Part shown: in pieces, positions 19,001 to 27,021 of the stretch
How positions within the stretch are numbered: position 1 is the first letter of the stretch
Layout: each line of letters opens with the position of its first letter
The notes under the pieces: model-generated
Told to the model about the DNA's origin: nothing
What the model saw: only the letters and a program-made list of their open reading frames with translations
Databases searched by the model: none
Assembly: GCA_934047225.1 (NCBI GenBank)
Contig: CAKOHE010000054.1
Location: 58,001 to 122,000 of the forward strand
Direction: 5' to 3'
DNA from: Ypsolopha sequella
Lineage: Eukaryota; Arthropoda; Insecta; Lepidoptera; Ypsolophidae
Length of the DNA stretch: 64,000 bases
Translations under genes and position numbers: made by a program

Positions 19001-22000
19001 TTCAGCCTGGATCCGGCGTGCACTGTCTTCCAATCAGAATTATACGCACTCCACAGGGCGATTGATTTGGCCAAGAACAGCACTAGTGATCAAATTAACA
19101 TCTTGAGTGACTCAAGATCGTCACTAGAACTGCTGAGAAACCCCAAAACAACACATCCCCTTACCAGGAACATCAAAGAGTGCGTAGCGGAAATCAGAGC
19201 ACAGGGTCGGCAGGTGCGGCTCTTCTGGCTCAGGGCGCATGTGGGCACAGCCGGAAATGAAAGAGCAGACGAACTGGCCAAACAAGCGGCTTTGCAGTCA
19301 AGTGATGCCCCAGACTACAGTGAAGTTCCCGTGTCACACGTCAAAAGAAAGGTCAGAGAGGAGACTGTACGCAGATGGCAAGACAGGTACAGCTCCTCCA
19401 GCACTGGTGCCGTCACGAAGGTATTCTTCCCGGACGTAAATGATGCATTCCGCATAGTCCGAGAAACCAAAATGACGCACCGTCAAGTGCAAGCCTTGAC
19501 AGGACACGGGGGTATGGCGGAGTACTTGCATCGGTTCAAGCTGAAAAGCAGCCCCGGTTGTGAGTGCGACCCCGACACTAGTGAGTCAGTATGGCATCTT
19601 TTACTAGACTGCCCTCGTTTCGCGGTTGCCCGAATGGAGTTAGAGTACCGGCTAAACATGAAGCTGGAAAAAGCCGAACTGCGGAACATCCTCGCAGACA
19701 AAGACAACAGAACGCTCTTCCTTGCATTCGTAGAATCCGTTATACGGACAGCGGCTAAGAGGAACTCGTCCACAGACATCACCGACATACCTCACCCACA
19801 AACAAACACCAGCACACCAACACCAACACCAACACAGACACAGCAACCGACAACAAGCTGCTCAATGCCAGCGGAGTATCAGCTTCTGAAGTTCAGTGAG
19901 GCAGGTACTCCGGGCATAAGACTCAAAGGAGTAGCAACGTTCATGGATGACAGCACCGAGAGACTCGGTATCTGCTTTTGCAGAATAAGGGGAAATAAAT
20001 TTGTCACCATCTCACCTGGCCTTGCTCTCCTCCTAAAGGGGAGCAATTTCAAGGCAACCATGAGGCGGAAAGCATTCGAGGCGCTCGGGGACGCCACCGT
20101 GGCAGGTCATCGCTGCCGAATAGTGCGAACCAAGAATAAAATCATCGCGCTATTCGTGGCCGGCGACGACGTTTCAGAATTCGCCCAGGCGAGTTCGATG
20201 CTTTCCAGCCTAGCAGCTATTGACGGACCTGCTAAGAAAATCAGCGTGGATGCTATGGTAGTGGCCTACTTAAAAGCCGAAGTGGAAGATTACTCGGGGA
20301 TCCTCAGAGCCTCGAGTAAACACGAGATGGTGGTTTACGAGGACAGAGGCCAAAACCTCAGTTATCTAAGACCGTACCGTCTCGATGAATCTTCCACCCC
20401 CACCGACAGCTGGGGCTACCCAATAGCAAGTCCAGAACTTAGCGGTTCAGAAAGGCTGCAAGAAAAAATCGCAGGTGAGAGACAGCCGCCCCCTCGCCAA
20501 AAGGAGTCGGAAGGAGTGTTGTCAACCATGACCAGAGCAGCAGTCGGTTGCTTCACGAACATTGCATCACGAATAAAGAAACACTCGGACACACTCACAC
20601 CCCCCAGACCCACAACCTCATCAGGGACAGTCTCAGGAATAACCCGAACAAACCCATCAAAATCCTACAGGGGCCTGGTTGCCCGACCGGAACTCGTTAC
20701 ACCCACCACTCCATCGGACCACTTGTCCAATGCACTCCTGGAGTACGTAGCGATGCTCAAAGGCACAGTTGTTTCTAAACAAGAAACATGCCGAACCATC
20801 CTCCGAGCCTATCGTCGGGGGAACGAGCAATTGTTACATTCCAAACTCGAGGAGTGCGACGCGGCGGTGTACAACAACGCTACCTTCCAAGTATTGGGGG
20901 GAACAATGGCGGGGGAGTACATGGCCGCGTTCAATGGCACCAGTGGTTTTGTGGAACTGGATGAAAATGAGTCAAACCGGATGGGGAAACCAGTTTTCAC
21001 CACCCCAGTGGATGACCCCATTGTGGTTGTCGCCAAGTGTACACGGATAATGCTGGAGGACAGAATCTTTACAACAGCAAACAAACTGCTAGGGGATTCT
21101 GAACCCACCGAAGCCGCTGTACAAATGCTGACACCAGAAATGGAATGGGTAAACGGGGTCCCAGGTAGTGGAAAAACAACCTGGGTAGTCAACAACTTTG
21201 ACAATGAAACGGACCTGGTAACAACGTCCACCCTAGAAGGAGCGAGAGACCTCCGTCAAAAGCTGGAGGACAAGCTTGGCAGAACTGCAAAATTCAGGGT
21301 GCGCACGATGGCCTCATTGCTAGTAAAAGGCATTCGCGAGGGCGAGAGCTTCCGTCGGCTTATAGTCGATGAGGCTCTCATGAGCCATTTTGGAGCCATC
21401 GTGTTAGCAACCAGGATAGTCGGCGCCAGCAAAATCTTGCTCCTGGGTGACCAAAACCAGGTCCCTTTCATTGACAGAGAAAACCTCTTCCCGATGAGGT
21501 ACCTTAGTCCCAGTATTTTTGGTAGCATAACAAAACAACTGCTGTGCACACACCGAAACCCCATGGACGTAGCATATGCCCTAAGGGAGATCTACAGTGG
21601 CATATACTCGTCCAAGGCTCAAACACGGTCCTTGACTCTGGAATCCTACGAAGAGACGCGACCTCCAAGAAACGAGCATAACACGCTCTACCTTGTACAC
21701 ACCCAGGCCGAAAAAGCCTTCCTAGAAGGTCTGGGTTATGGTAAGCAACAAGGGTCGCGTATCCACACAATCCACGAGGCTCAAGGACTTACGTGGGAGA
21801 GAGTGGTGATCATAAGAACTGCGAAAGTCACCCAGCAGTTGCACAGCAGCATCCATCACGCGGTCGTGGCGGTGTCAAGGCATACCGGCAGCTGTGTGTA
21901 TTACACGGCTCGCCGAAAGAACGATGCCATAGTTCGGCTAATAATGAACGCCCTGGCAGCTGAGACCGGCACGATCAAAGAGTATAATTTAAAAATGGCC

Positions 22001-22072
22001 TGGAGGAACCGAGACACGTCAGTGGCTGACGCCATGCTGAGTGGCGGCACGGGCGGCACCCCAGTCGTCTGA
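16049..22072 (+). CDS. ORF2: endonuclease-RT-RNase H-CCHC-SF1 helicase polyprotein (A2)
   Basis: About 2007 codons from the +1 junction; no ATG before the GNMSTYPG segment. Endonuclease (LVQEPYVG, GGDVNAWS, TSDHNA), RT (KKAPGPDG, SLDIEGAFDN, FADDVV), RNase H (YTDGSK, SELYAL, LSDSRSS, NERADE) and CCHC (CECDPD...LLLDCPRF) are all complete. The Walker A reads GVPGSGKT, with Ser in place of the Cys of A0, A1 and A3, still a valid P-loop. LIVDEA, LLGDQNQVPF, CTHRNP, TIHEAQG and VAVSRHT follow. A Thr/Pro/Gln-rich stretch (TPTPTPTQTQQ) separates the CCHC region from the linker. Conservation of the helicase motifs against many silent and conservative changes suggests the domain is under selection. 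Confidence 0.92.
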   Translation, partial: KGNDTTPTSPPPSASHSKLLVIQANLQRNKLATQELIQAAKGRGVSIALVQEPYVGRSGNMSTYPGAQVIQCTLNRTKPVKAAVIIFGDQLRVIHDPQLVTETEAAVTLVAGSLKLAVLSVYFEGDQDINVNLRSVEQKCKKLNTSNILIGGDVNAWSLWWGSKHDDPRGIAYSAFLDEMEFHVLNRGETPTFETYRGGRLYSSIVDVTACSQSLLGTIENWRVDRGMTTSDHNAITFALRLDRELVALEPTTTRRFNVKKANWREFQLHVKSGLAESNISLDNINSISSVEELDEMLVAYTNAIQKACDKAIPKLGAYKGKVAPPWWSKDLADLKREVNRRRRRIRNAAPTRREHVVGEYLTAKLDYEKKASEAQTQSWKEFCSTQEKESMWDGIYRVIRRTTKRREDPLLRNEKGETLSPEASADLLASTFYPDDSALTDQPFHKHLRELTDSNPKDIQDLSEDDPPFTEAELDSVLHDINPKKAPGPDGLTADICTMAIEAGREVFMALANKCLGLAYFPTQWKMAHVIILGKQGKDDYTHPKSYRPIGLLPVIGKIVEKLLVNRLQWHLQPTLNHNQYGFTPQRGTEDALYDLLKHTRSELESKNIVLMISLDIEGAFDNAWWPALKHQLATRKCPRNIYAMVCSYLQDRKIVVNYARATSERDTTKGCVQGSIGGPAFWNIILDPLLAKLAQEGVHAQAFADDVVLTFTGHSVETMEQRVNSTLETIVEWGTQNKLNFAAHKTKAMLMTKKLKYGEPHLYMSGSRLELVDEIKLLGLIIDRKLTFKAHVTAVCKKAADIYKHLARAAKVTWGLNGEIVRTIYVAVVEPIVLYAASAWYQSTELQMIRDRLDALQRGFGQKICKAYRTVSLSSALILSGLLPLDLRVQEAAILYMAKRGISTDYIPPGRKMEQRISYLEQPHPSQLITTEFELLENMDSETLSTHGIAGPQVYTDGSKIEGKVGAALTWWEDGQETSFHTFSLDPACTVFQSELYALHRAIDLAKNSTSDQINILSDSRSSLELLRNPKTTHPLTRNIKECVAEIRAQGRQVRLFWLRAHVGTAGNERADELAKQAALQSSDAPDYSEVPVSHVKRKVREETVRRWQDRYSSSSTGAVTKVFFPDVNDAFRIVRETKMTHRQVQALTGHGGMAEYLHRFKLKSSPGCECDPDTSESVWHLLLDCPRFAVARMELEYRLNMKLEKAELRNILADKDNRTLFLAFVESVIRTAAKRNSSTDITDIPHPQTNTSTPTPTPTQTQQPTTSCSMPAEYQLLKFSEAGTPGIRLKGVATFMDDSTERLGICFCRIRGNKFVTISPGLALLLKGSNFKATMRRKAFEALGDATVAGHRCRIVRTKNKIIALFVAGDDVSEFAQASSMLSSLAAIDGPAKKISVDAMVVAYLKAEVEDYSGILRASSKHEMVVYEDRGQNLSYLRPYRLDESSTPTDSWGYPIASPELSGSERLQEKIAGERQPPPRQKESEGVLSTMTRAAVGCFTNIASRIKKHSDTLTPPRPTTSSGTVSGITRTNPSKSYRGLVARPELVTPTTPSDHLSNALLEYVAMLKGTVVSKQETCRTILRAYRRGNEQLLHSKLEECDAAVYNNATFQVLGGTMAGEYMAAFNGTSGFVELDENESNRMGKPVFTTPVDDPIVVVAKCTRIMLEDRIFTTANKLLGDSEPTEAAVQMLTPEMEWVNGVPGSGKTTWVVNNFDNETDLVTTSTLEGARDLRQKLEDKLGRTAKFRVRTMASLLVKGIREGESFRRLIVDEALMSHFGAIVLATRIVGASKILLLGDQNQVPFIDRENLFPMRYLSPSIFGSITKQLLCTHRNPMDVAYALREIYSGIYSSKAQTRSLTLESYEETRPPRNEHNTLYLVHTQAEKAFLEGLGYGKQQGSRIHTIHEAQGLTWERVVIIRTAKVTQQLHSSIHHAVVAVSRHTGSCVYYTARRKNDAIVRLIMNALAAETGTIKEYNLKMAWRNRDTSVADAMLSGGTGGTPVV

Positions 22073-22247
22073 GCCGGGTAAAGTTGTGCGTCCCACCTCC
22101 TCACAATAAAGGTGTTTGTTTGTAGTATTTGTAATTTCATAATTGTAAAATTTTCATATCCATATTAATTAAAATTTTGTATAATTGTAGTAACAACTTA
22201 TTGTAAAAATAAAATATGTATCGTGTAGTAGTATAATATTTAATATT

Positions 22248-22303
<56 letters not shown>

Positions 22304-22305
22304 TA

Positions 22306-22356
<51 letters not shown>

Positions 22357-22642
22357 GTCATCATAATAATAATAATGACATTAACAACTAAAAAAAAAAA
22401 AAAAAAATAAAAAAAATAAAAAATAAAAAAAAATATCATAGATTTATTTATATTTGTAACTAGTTATAAGTAAGGGTCAATTTAATCTCAATTGTAACAA
22501 CTTAATTCACAAAAAATTTTATATCACCTAAAAAGTAATATATTTTATGTAAGGAGCGAAAAGGAGAAGTAAAGAACAAAACAAAACAAATTAAACATGA
22601 CTAAAAAAGGTATGGCGATCAATGTCCATAGCACTTGCGTTT

Positions 22643-22674
<32 letters not shown>
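22073..22674 (+). other. 3'UTR of A2, with long A/T low-complexity tracts
   Basis: AATAAA near 22106. Low-complexity DNA occupies 22250-22435 (A runs of up to about 40, a TA repeat near 22288-22305). The conserved AAGGAGCGAAAA block is near 22552. The terminal hairpin is weaker here: TATGG at 22611-22615 with CCATA at 22626-22630 and a 10-base loop. Poly(A) is 22647-22674. Confidence 0.7.
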
Positions 22675-22677
<3 letters not shown>

Positions 22678-22752
22678 AACCTAACCTAACCTAACCTAAC
22701 CTAACCTAACCTAACCTAACCTAACCTAACCTAACCTAACCTAACCTAACCT
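22675..22752 (+). repeat. Telomeric (CCTAA)n
   Basis: Perfect pentamers after the A2 poly(A), broken as CCTAACC by a short family B tail fragment. Confidence 0.97.
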
Positions 22753-22797
22753 TTTTAAAATTCGTGGGCAAAAGCCGGGTCTCACTACGGTGGGATC

Positions 22798-22830
<33 letters not shown>
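22753..22830 (+). mobile_element. Minute 5'-truncated family B tail fragment (first copy)
   Basis: About 48 bases of unique sequence plus about 30 A. It starts TTTTT, then matches the last bases of B2-B4 (AAAATTCGTGGGCAAAAGCC onward) through the terminal hairpin GGGTCTCAC-TACG-GTGGGATCC, then poly(A) into CCTAA. Only the 3' hairpin and tail were copied. Confidence 0.88.
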
Positions 22831-22833
<3 letters not shown>

Positions 22834-22847
22834 AACCTAACCTAACC
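22831..22847 (+). repeat. Telomeric CCTAA, three and a half units
   Basis: Short pentamer run between the two family B tail fragments, ending CCTAACC. Confidence 0.95.
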
Positions 22848-22893
22848 TTTTTAAAATTCGTGGGCAAAAGCCGGGTCTCACTACGGTGGGATC

Positions 22894-22935
<42 letters not shown>
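22848..22935 (+). mobile_element. Minute 5'-truncated family B tail fragment (second copy)
   Basis: Same 5' break (CC then TTTTTAAAATTCG) and same unique sequence as the copy at 22753, with a longer poly(A) (about 40). Sharing the exact truncation point points to tandem duplication of one insertion with its flanking repeats, not two independent events. Confidence 0.88.
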
Positions 22936-22938
<3 letters not shown>

Positions 22939-23037
22939 AACCTAACCTAACCTAACCTAACCTAACCTAACCTAACCTAACCTAACCTAACCTAACCTAA
23001 CCTAACCTAACCTAACCTAACCTAACCTAACCTAACC
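22936..23037 (+). repeat. Telomeric (CCTAA)n, about 20 units
   Basis: Perfect pentamers ending CCTAACC directly before AGTACTGCTCG of A3. Confidence 0.98.
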
Positions 23038-24978
23038 AGTACTGCTCGAAACTCCAACCAAACACCACGTCGCTCCGCAACAAAAATTCGGAAAAAATAG
23101 TTACCATCGGAAATCAATTGTGCAAGTGTTGTGTTGTGGTTAATTGGTGCTCAACTCACAAGGATTCGTGTTGGCAACAAAATCTGCCAACGGGTTCCGG
23201 TTCTGGAGACCTTCAACTTTGGGACAGCGCAGTTCGGCGACAAAAGGACTAAAAACCGTGAGTTTAATCTCAGACTGTAGCCCGCGCCAAGAGCTGTCCA
23301 GAGCAAAAAAAATCTCCAGGATACGCCTTCAAGAACGGGAGTTATTAACATCTATAGCCCCCATACAAAACTGCTCTGACCCAGATAAGTAGGTTACACG
23401 TGCCAAACCTCGCGCGTGTATGTGACGTATCAGCCAGACTGCCCGAGCTGAAGACACCTCTGCCGACCTGAGGACTTCGTCCGGCTGATGAAGAGCAGCA
23501 CCCTGAAGACGTCCGGAGACCAGAGGTACACCTAGGGAACTCCTGAACCCCTTATCCCACCCCCCCCTAGTTTGGGCTCATTGGTCTTGGAAATTCCAGA
23601 CCTTTCACCCCAAACGTCCCCACCCCAAACCACCCTTAACCCCAACCCCCCTTTAAATTTAAACCTCCCCTATTTCCTCAACCCGCGCACGCCCATGTGC
23701 TACTGACCCACCCTTCATCCACTGGGCAAAACCCCTTTCCCCTGGGGCTTTTTTGGGCCCCCCCCTCAATAGTTCACCCACGAACTTCCTCCCCCCCCAA
23801 CCCCCCGCAAATTTTTACCTCACCCCCCCTCTCATCAGTTTTGTTCCTGTTGGCTCAGGAGCACCGAGTTTGGGCTCAAACTCACAGGGATTTCAAAAGG
23901 AACATTCTGGCCCTGTCAGAATTTTGATATCCCAACCCGTTTAGCCTACAGGAACCAAAAAGTGTTCCCTATCCCATCGCTAACTTGCCCCCCCCCCTCA
24001 ATAGCTTTCCCACGAATTTCCTCCCCCCCCAACCCCCCGCAAATTTTTACCTCACCCCCCCTCTCATCAGTTTTGTTCCTGTTGGCTCAGGAACACCGAG
24101 TTTGGGCTCAAACTCACAGGGATTTCAAAAGGAACATTCTGACCCTGTCAGAATTTTGATATCCCAACCCGTTTAGCCTACAGGAACCAAAAAGTGTTCC
24201 CTATCCCATCGCTAACTTGCCCCCCCCTCAATAGCTTTCCCACGAAGTTCCTCCCCCCCAACCCCCCGCAAATTTTTACCTCACCCCCCCTCTCACCAGT
24301 TTTGTTCCTGTTGGCTCAGGAACATCGAGTTTGGGCTCAAACTCACAGGGAATTCAAAAGGAACATTCTGACCCTGTCAGAATTTTGATATCCCAACCCA
24401 TTTAGCCTACAGGAGCCAAAACGTGTTCCCTATCCCATCGCTAACTTGCCCCTCCCCTCATTAGTTATTAAACCCCCCCCCCCCCTACAACGCCCCGTAA
24501 AATTTTACCTCCCCCCCCTCTCCTTATTTCAGTCCCTCCTGACCTAGGAACTTCGTTCTTGGACTCAAACTCTTCGGGAAGATAAAAGGAAGATTCTGAC
24601 CCTGTCAGATTTTCTTAATCTCTACCCGCTCAGCCCAGGTGAACCCAAAAGTCTCCGAAACCCTCCCACACCCCTGTTTTCCCACTTCACCCTTAGAGTG
24701 TGCCTCTTCATCAAAGAATCAAACACCACCGCCACACACTGCAGCAGATACTCGCTAATACCACCCCGTAGCAGCATCAACATCAGCAGCCGGGAGCCAC
24801 ACATCATCTACGGCAATAAGGACCTTTATTAAAATAGTTACATAATTATATATATATATATATATTAGCAATAGTCTTCTTCTTCTTAGCGTGTCGAATT
24901 AGCAATAGTAACAAATAAGACTGTTTTTTTTTTTTAGATTAAGTATTAAATAAGGTATTAACTTTAAGGTATATTAAA
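23038..24978 (+). promoter_or_regulatory. 5'UTR / internal promoter region of A3
   Basis: No gene. Starts AGTACTGCTCGAAACTCC with CGCTCCGCA at +34. The middle is occupied by C-rich tandem monomers (separate entry). The end is AT-rich, with a TA repeat near 24848-24866, before ORF1. A non-AUG frame at 23144-23392 resembles that at 2396 in A1. Confidence 0.65.
23760..24665 (+). repeat. Tandem 5'UTR monomers, period about 230 bp
   Basis: CTCATCAGTTTTGTTCCTG and its variants recur at 23831, 24063 and 24292, and the GAGTTTGGGCTCAAAC marker at about 23866, 24098 and 24327 (spacing 232 and 229). A diverged fourth unit follows from about 24519. Each unit has C tracts, AATTTTTACCTCACC and a CAGAATTTTGATATCCC block. 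Confidence 0.88.
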
Positions 24979-27021
24979 ATGTCTTCCAAACAACAAAACC
25001 CTGCCAAACTCCCAACAAAATCCACGGACGCCGCGCCATCCTCTGCTAAGGTTCCCCCCGCACGGCCAACCCGCTCACTTCGAGACAAGGTCCTAACCAA
25101 AAACGCACAACGGACAGACGGATCACCGGTCTCCACTGCCTCGGAGCGAAGCGGATCGCCGACTCTGACGGATCCTGCAAGTACCAAAGCCGATTTTTCA
25201 CCGCCACGGCCGATTGATTCAGAAAGGGAGTCTTCCACGTCACCACAAAGAAGACTCAGCCTAATCAACACCACGAGCAGGAACCTGCAAAGGGGGGTCC
25301 ACATGGACGCGGCTAATAAGTTAGCCAACGAAATGTTCCTCAAGGGGAAGGAGGCGTTAGAGTCAGCCAAAAACCTCAAGAGTGAGTACAAACAAACGGC
25401 CGTCGAAAGCCTGCAGACGCTGTATGAGACGGTGTTGTCCCTCTCTGACTCCAGATCGAGACACAAGTACAATCTGGAGAAGGAAAGGAGCGAGCACGCT
25501 CGGGAGCTTATCAGAGCGGAGCGTGCCCACTCAAAACAAATAGGAGAAATAACAACGCAGCTCACCGTCAACGTACAAAAGGCCATTGAGGACATTGGCC
25601 AAAGTTTGCAGGAGACAAAAACCATCAGGGACTGGCTAACTTTTGAAACGCGGGAACCCCACCAACAAATTAAAGATAACGGAAATTACCTCGTCACCAT
25701 TACTAAAGCGATGCAGGACTTATCCTATTCCGTAAACCAACTCACAGCCATGGGGCCCGGTCATCTGGAAAGCTCTCTTAAGGATGACAGCACAAAGATC
25801 TCCACAAGTATAGAGCAGCTCTCCAGGCAACTGGACTCCATGAGAAGGGAAGCAGATAAGAAACATGCAGAAATGGTGACGAAGGATGAAAACACTGCAA
25901 CACACATTCAAACCTCACAGCCCCAGGTCGAACGCTTAGAGCAAGAGGTCAGGGATGTGAGGGACACAATCACGCAATTACACATATACATAAAAACCAC
26001 GCTACAAGACGCCCTCTCCACCACCGAAACACCTCCCACACATTCGGAACTCGCTGAGCACTTCGAACCGCTCAATGAAAGGCTCGAAGCTGTCACATCT
26101 GAGCTGAAGACCATGCGCGAGCAACAGTCACGCACGCCACGCACGCCACCACCACAGGCAAACCTCGAGGCTGAGCTTTCTAAAGCTGACGGATGGACTG
26201 TTGTACAGCGAAAGCGCAAGCCAGAAAAGAAGCCAGCCACACTGCCTACTCCACCTTCACCGAAACCGAACCACACGGTGATTGTCTCATCGACGGATAC
26301 CTCTAAGACAGGGGATAACGTCATCAAGACAATCATCAATGCGCTAGACATGAGCAAGACCGGCGCCAGAGTGGACAGGGTAAGGAAGGCGAGAAACAGG
26401 AAAGTGGTCTTGACTTGCAGCAGCAAAGAAGACCTGGAACTAGTCAGATCACAAATGCGAGCAGACAACACCCTTAAGGTGGAGGAAGCTAGAAAAAATA
26501 ACCCCTTAGTCATTGTCAGAAACGTCCTCGCCTACCAAAACGACGAAGAGATCGTCCAACACTTCCGAGCCCAAAACAACCATCTGTTCACGGCCCTGAA
26601 CAAAAATGACGATCTTCTCCGAGTTAAATACAGGAAAAAAGCTCGAAACGCGCTTCAGTGCCACACCGTCTTCGAGGTCTCGCCCGTACTGTACGGAAGG
26701 CTCATGAAGGCCGAAAAGGTCTACATCGGTCTTTCGCGGAGTCCAGTCGAAGACCAGTCGCCCCTTATACAGTGCTCCAGATGCCTGGGTTATGGGCATA
26801 CCAAAGGTCTCTGCCGGGAGAAAGAGGACCTCTGCGCGTACTGCGGAGGGACTCACTCCTGGGTGAAATGTCGCAGCAGATTGGAGGACAGACCTCCACA
26901 CTGCAAAAACTGCGAGCAAACCCATTCCCATTCATCCACAGCACACGCAGCGTACGACCCAGAGTGTCCAGAAAGACAAAAAATGGATGCTATAGCACGC
27001 TCGCGTGTCAGCTACTGCTAA
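24979..27021 (+). CDS. ORF1: coiled-coil, zinc-knuckle nucleocapsid-like protein (A3)
   Basis: 680 residues from ATG (TTAAAATGTC). The N terminus is Ser/Pro/Thr-rich and diverged from A1. The coiled-coil core YETVLSLSDSRSRHK and the block IIVSSTD...RVRKARNRKVVLTC are preserved. Zinc knuckles: CSRCLGYGHTKGLC, CAYCGGTHSWVKC and a long-spaced third ending in C before PERQKMDAIARSRVSYC. The stop lies in the conserved TGCTAAGGGC junction with ORF2 at +1. The N-terminal part varies most between copies, the zinc-knuckle end least, as expected for a nucleic-acid-binding end under constraint. Confidence 0.92.
   Translation: MSSKQQNPAKLPTKSTDAAPSSAKVPPARPTRSLRDKVLTKNAQRTDGSPVSTASERSGSPTLTDPASTKADFSPPRPIDSERESSTSPQRRLSLINTTSRNLQRGVHMDAANKLANEMFLKGKEALESAKNLKSEYKQTAVESLQTLYETVLSLSDSRSRHKYNLEKERSEHARELIRAERAHSKQIGEITTQLTVNVQKAIEDIGQSLQETKTIRDWLTFETREPHQQIKDNGNYLVTITKAMQDLSYSVNQLTAMGPGHLESSLKDDSTKISTSIEQLSRQLDSMRREADKKHAEMVTKDENTATHIQTSQPQVERLEQEVRDVRDTITQLHIYIKTTLQDALSTTETPPTHSELAEHFEPLNERLEAVTSELKTMREQQSRTPRTPPPQANLEAELSKADGWTVVQRKRKPEKKPATLPTPPSPKPNHTVIVSSTDTSKTGDNVIKTIINALDMSKTGARVDRVRKARNRKVVLTCSSKEDLELVRSQMRADNTLKVEEARKNNPLVIVRNVLAYQNDEEIVQHFRAQNNHLFTALNKNDDLLRVKYRKKARNALQCHTVFEVSPVLYGRLMKAEKVYIGLSRSPVEDQSPLIQCSRCLGYGHTKGLCREKEDLCAYCGGTHSWVKCRSRLEDRPPHCKNCEQTHSHSSTAHAAYDPECPERQKMDAIARSRVSYC

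Larger units (their letters stand above)
12481..22674 (+). mobile_element. A2: full-length family A telomeric retrotransposon with helicase
   Basis: A complete element of about 10.2 kb with intact ORF1 (14023-16050) and ORF2 (16049-22072), flanked by CCTAA on both sides. It differs from A1 by scattered substitutions in both ORFs and by a much-changed 3'UTR, so it is an independent insertion rather than a local duplicate. Confidence 0.95.

Noticed and set aside
22137..22439. Phe/Tyr-rich frames over A/T tracts (22137-22439, 41662-42075, 43948-44202, 53948-54313)
   Set aside because: Translations of poly(A) or ATTTTT repeats; composition only.
22831..22847. The direct repeats around 22753-22935 and the CCTAA arrays as a CRISPR array
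   Set aside because: The units are telomeric pentamers and retrotransposon tails with poly(A); there are no unique spacers and the context is eukaryotic.
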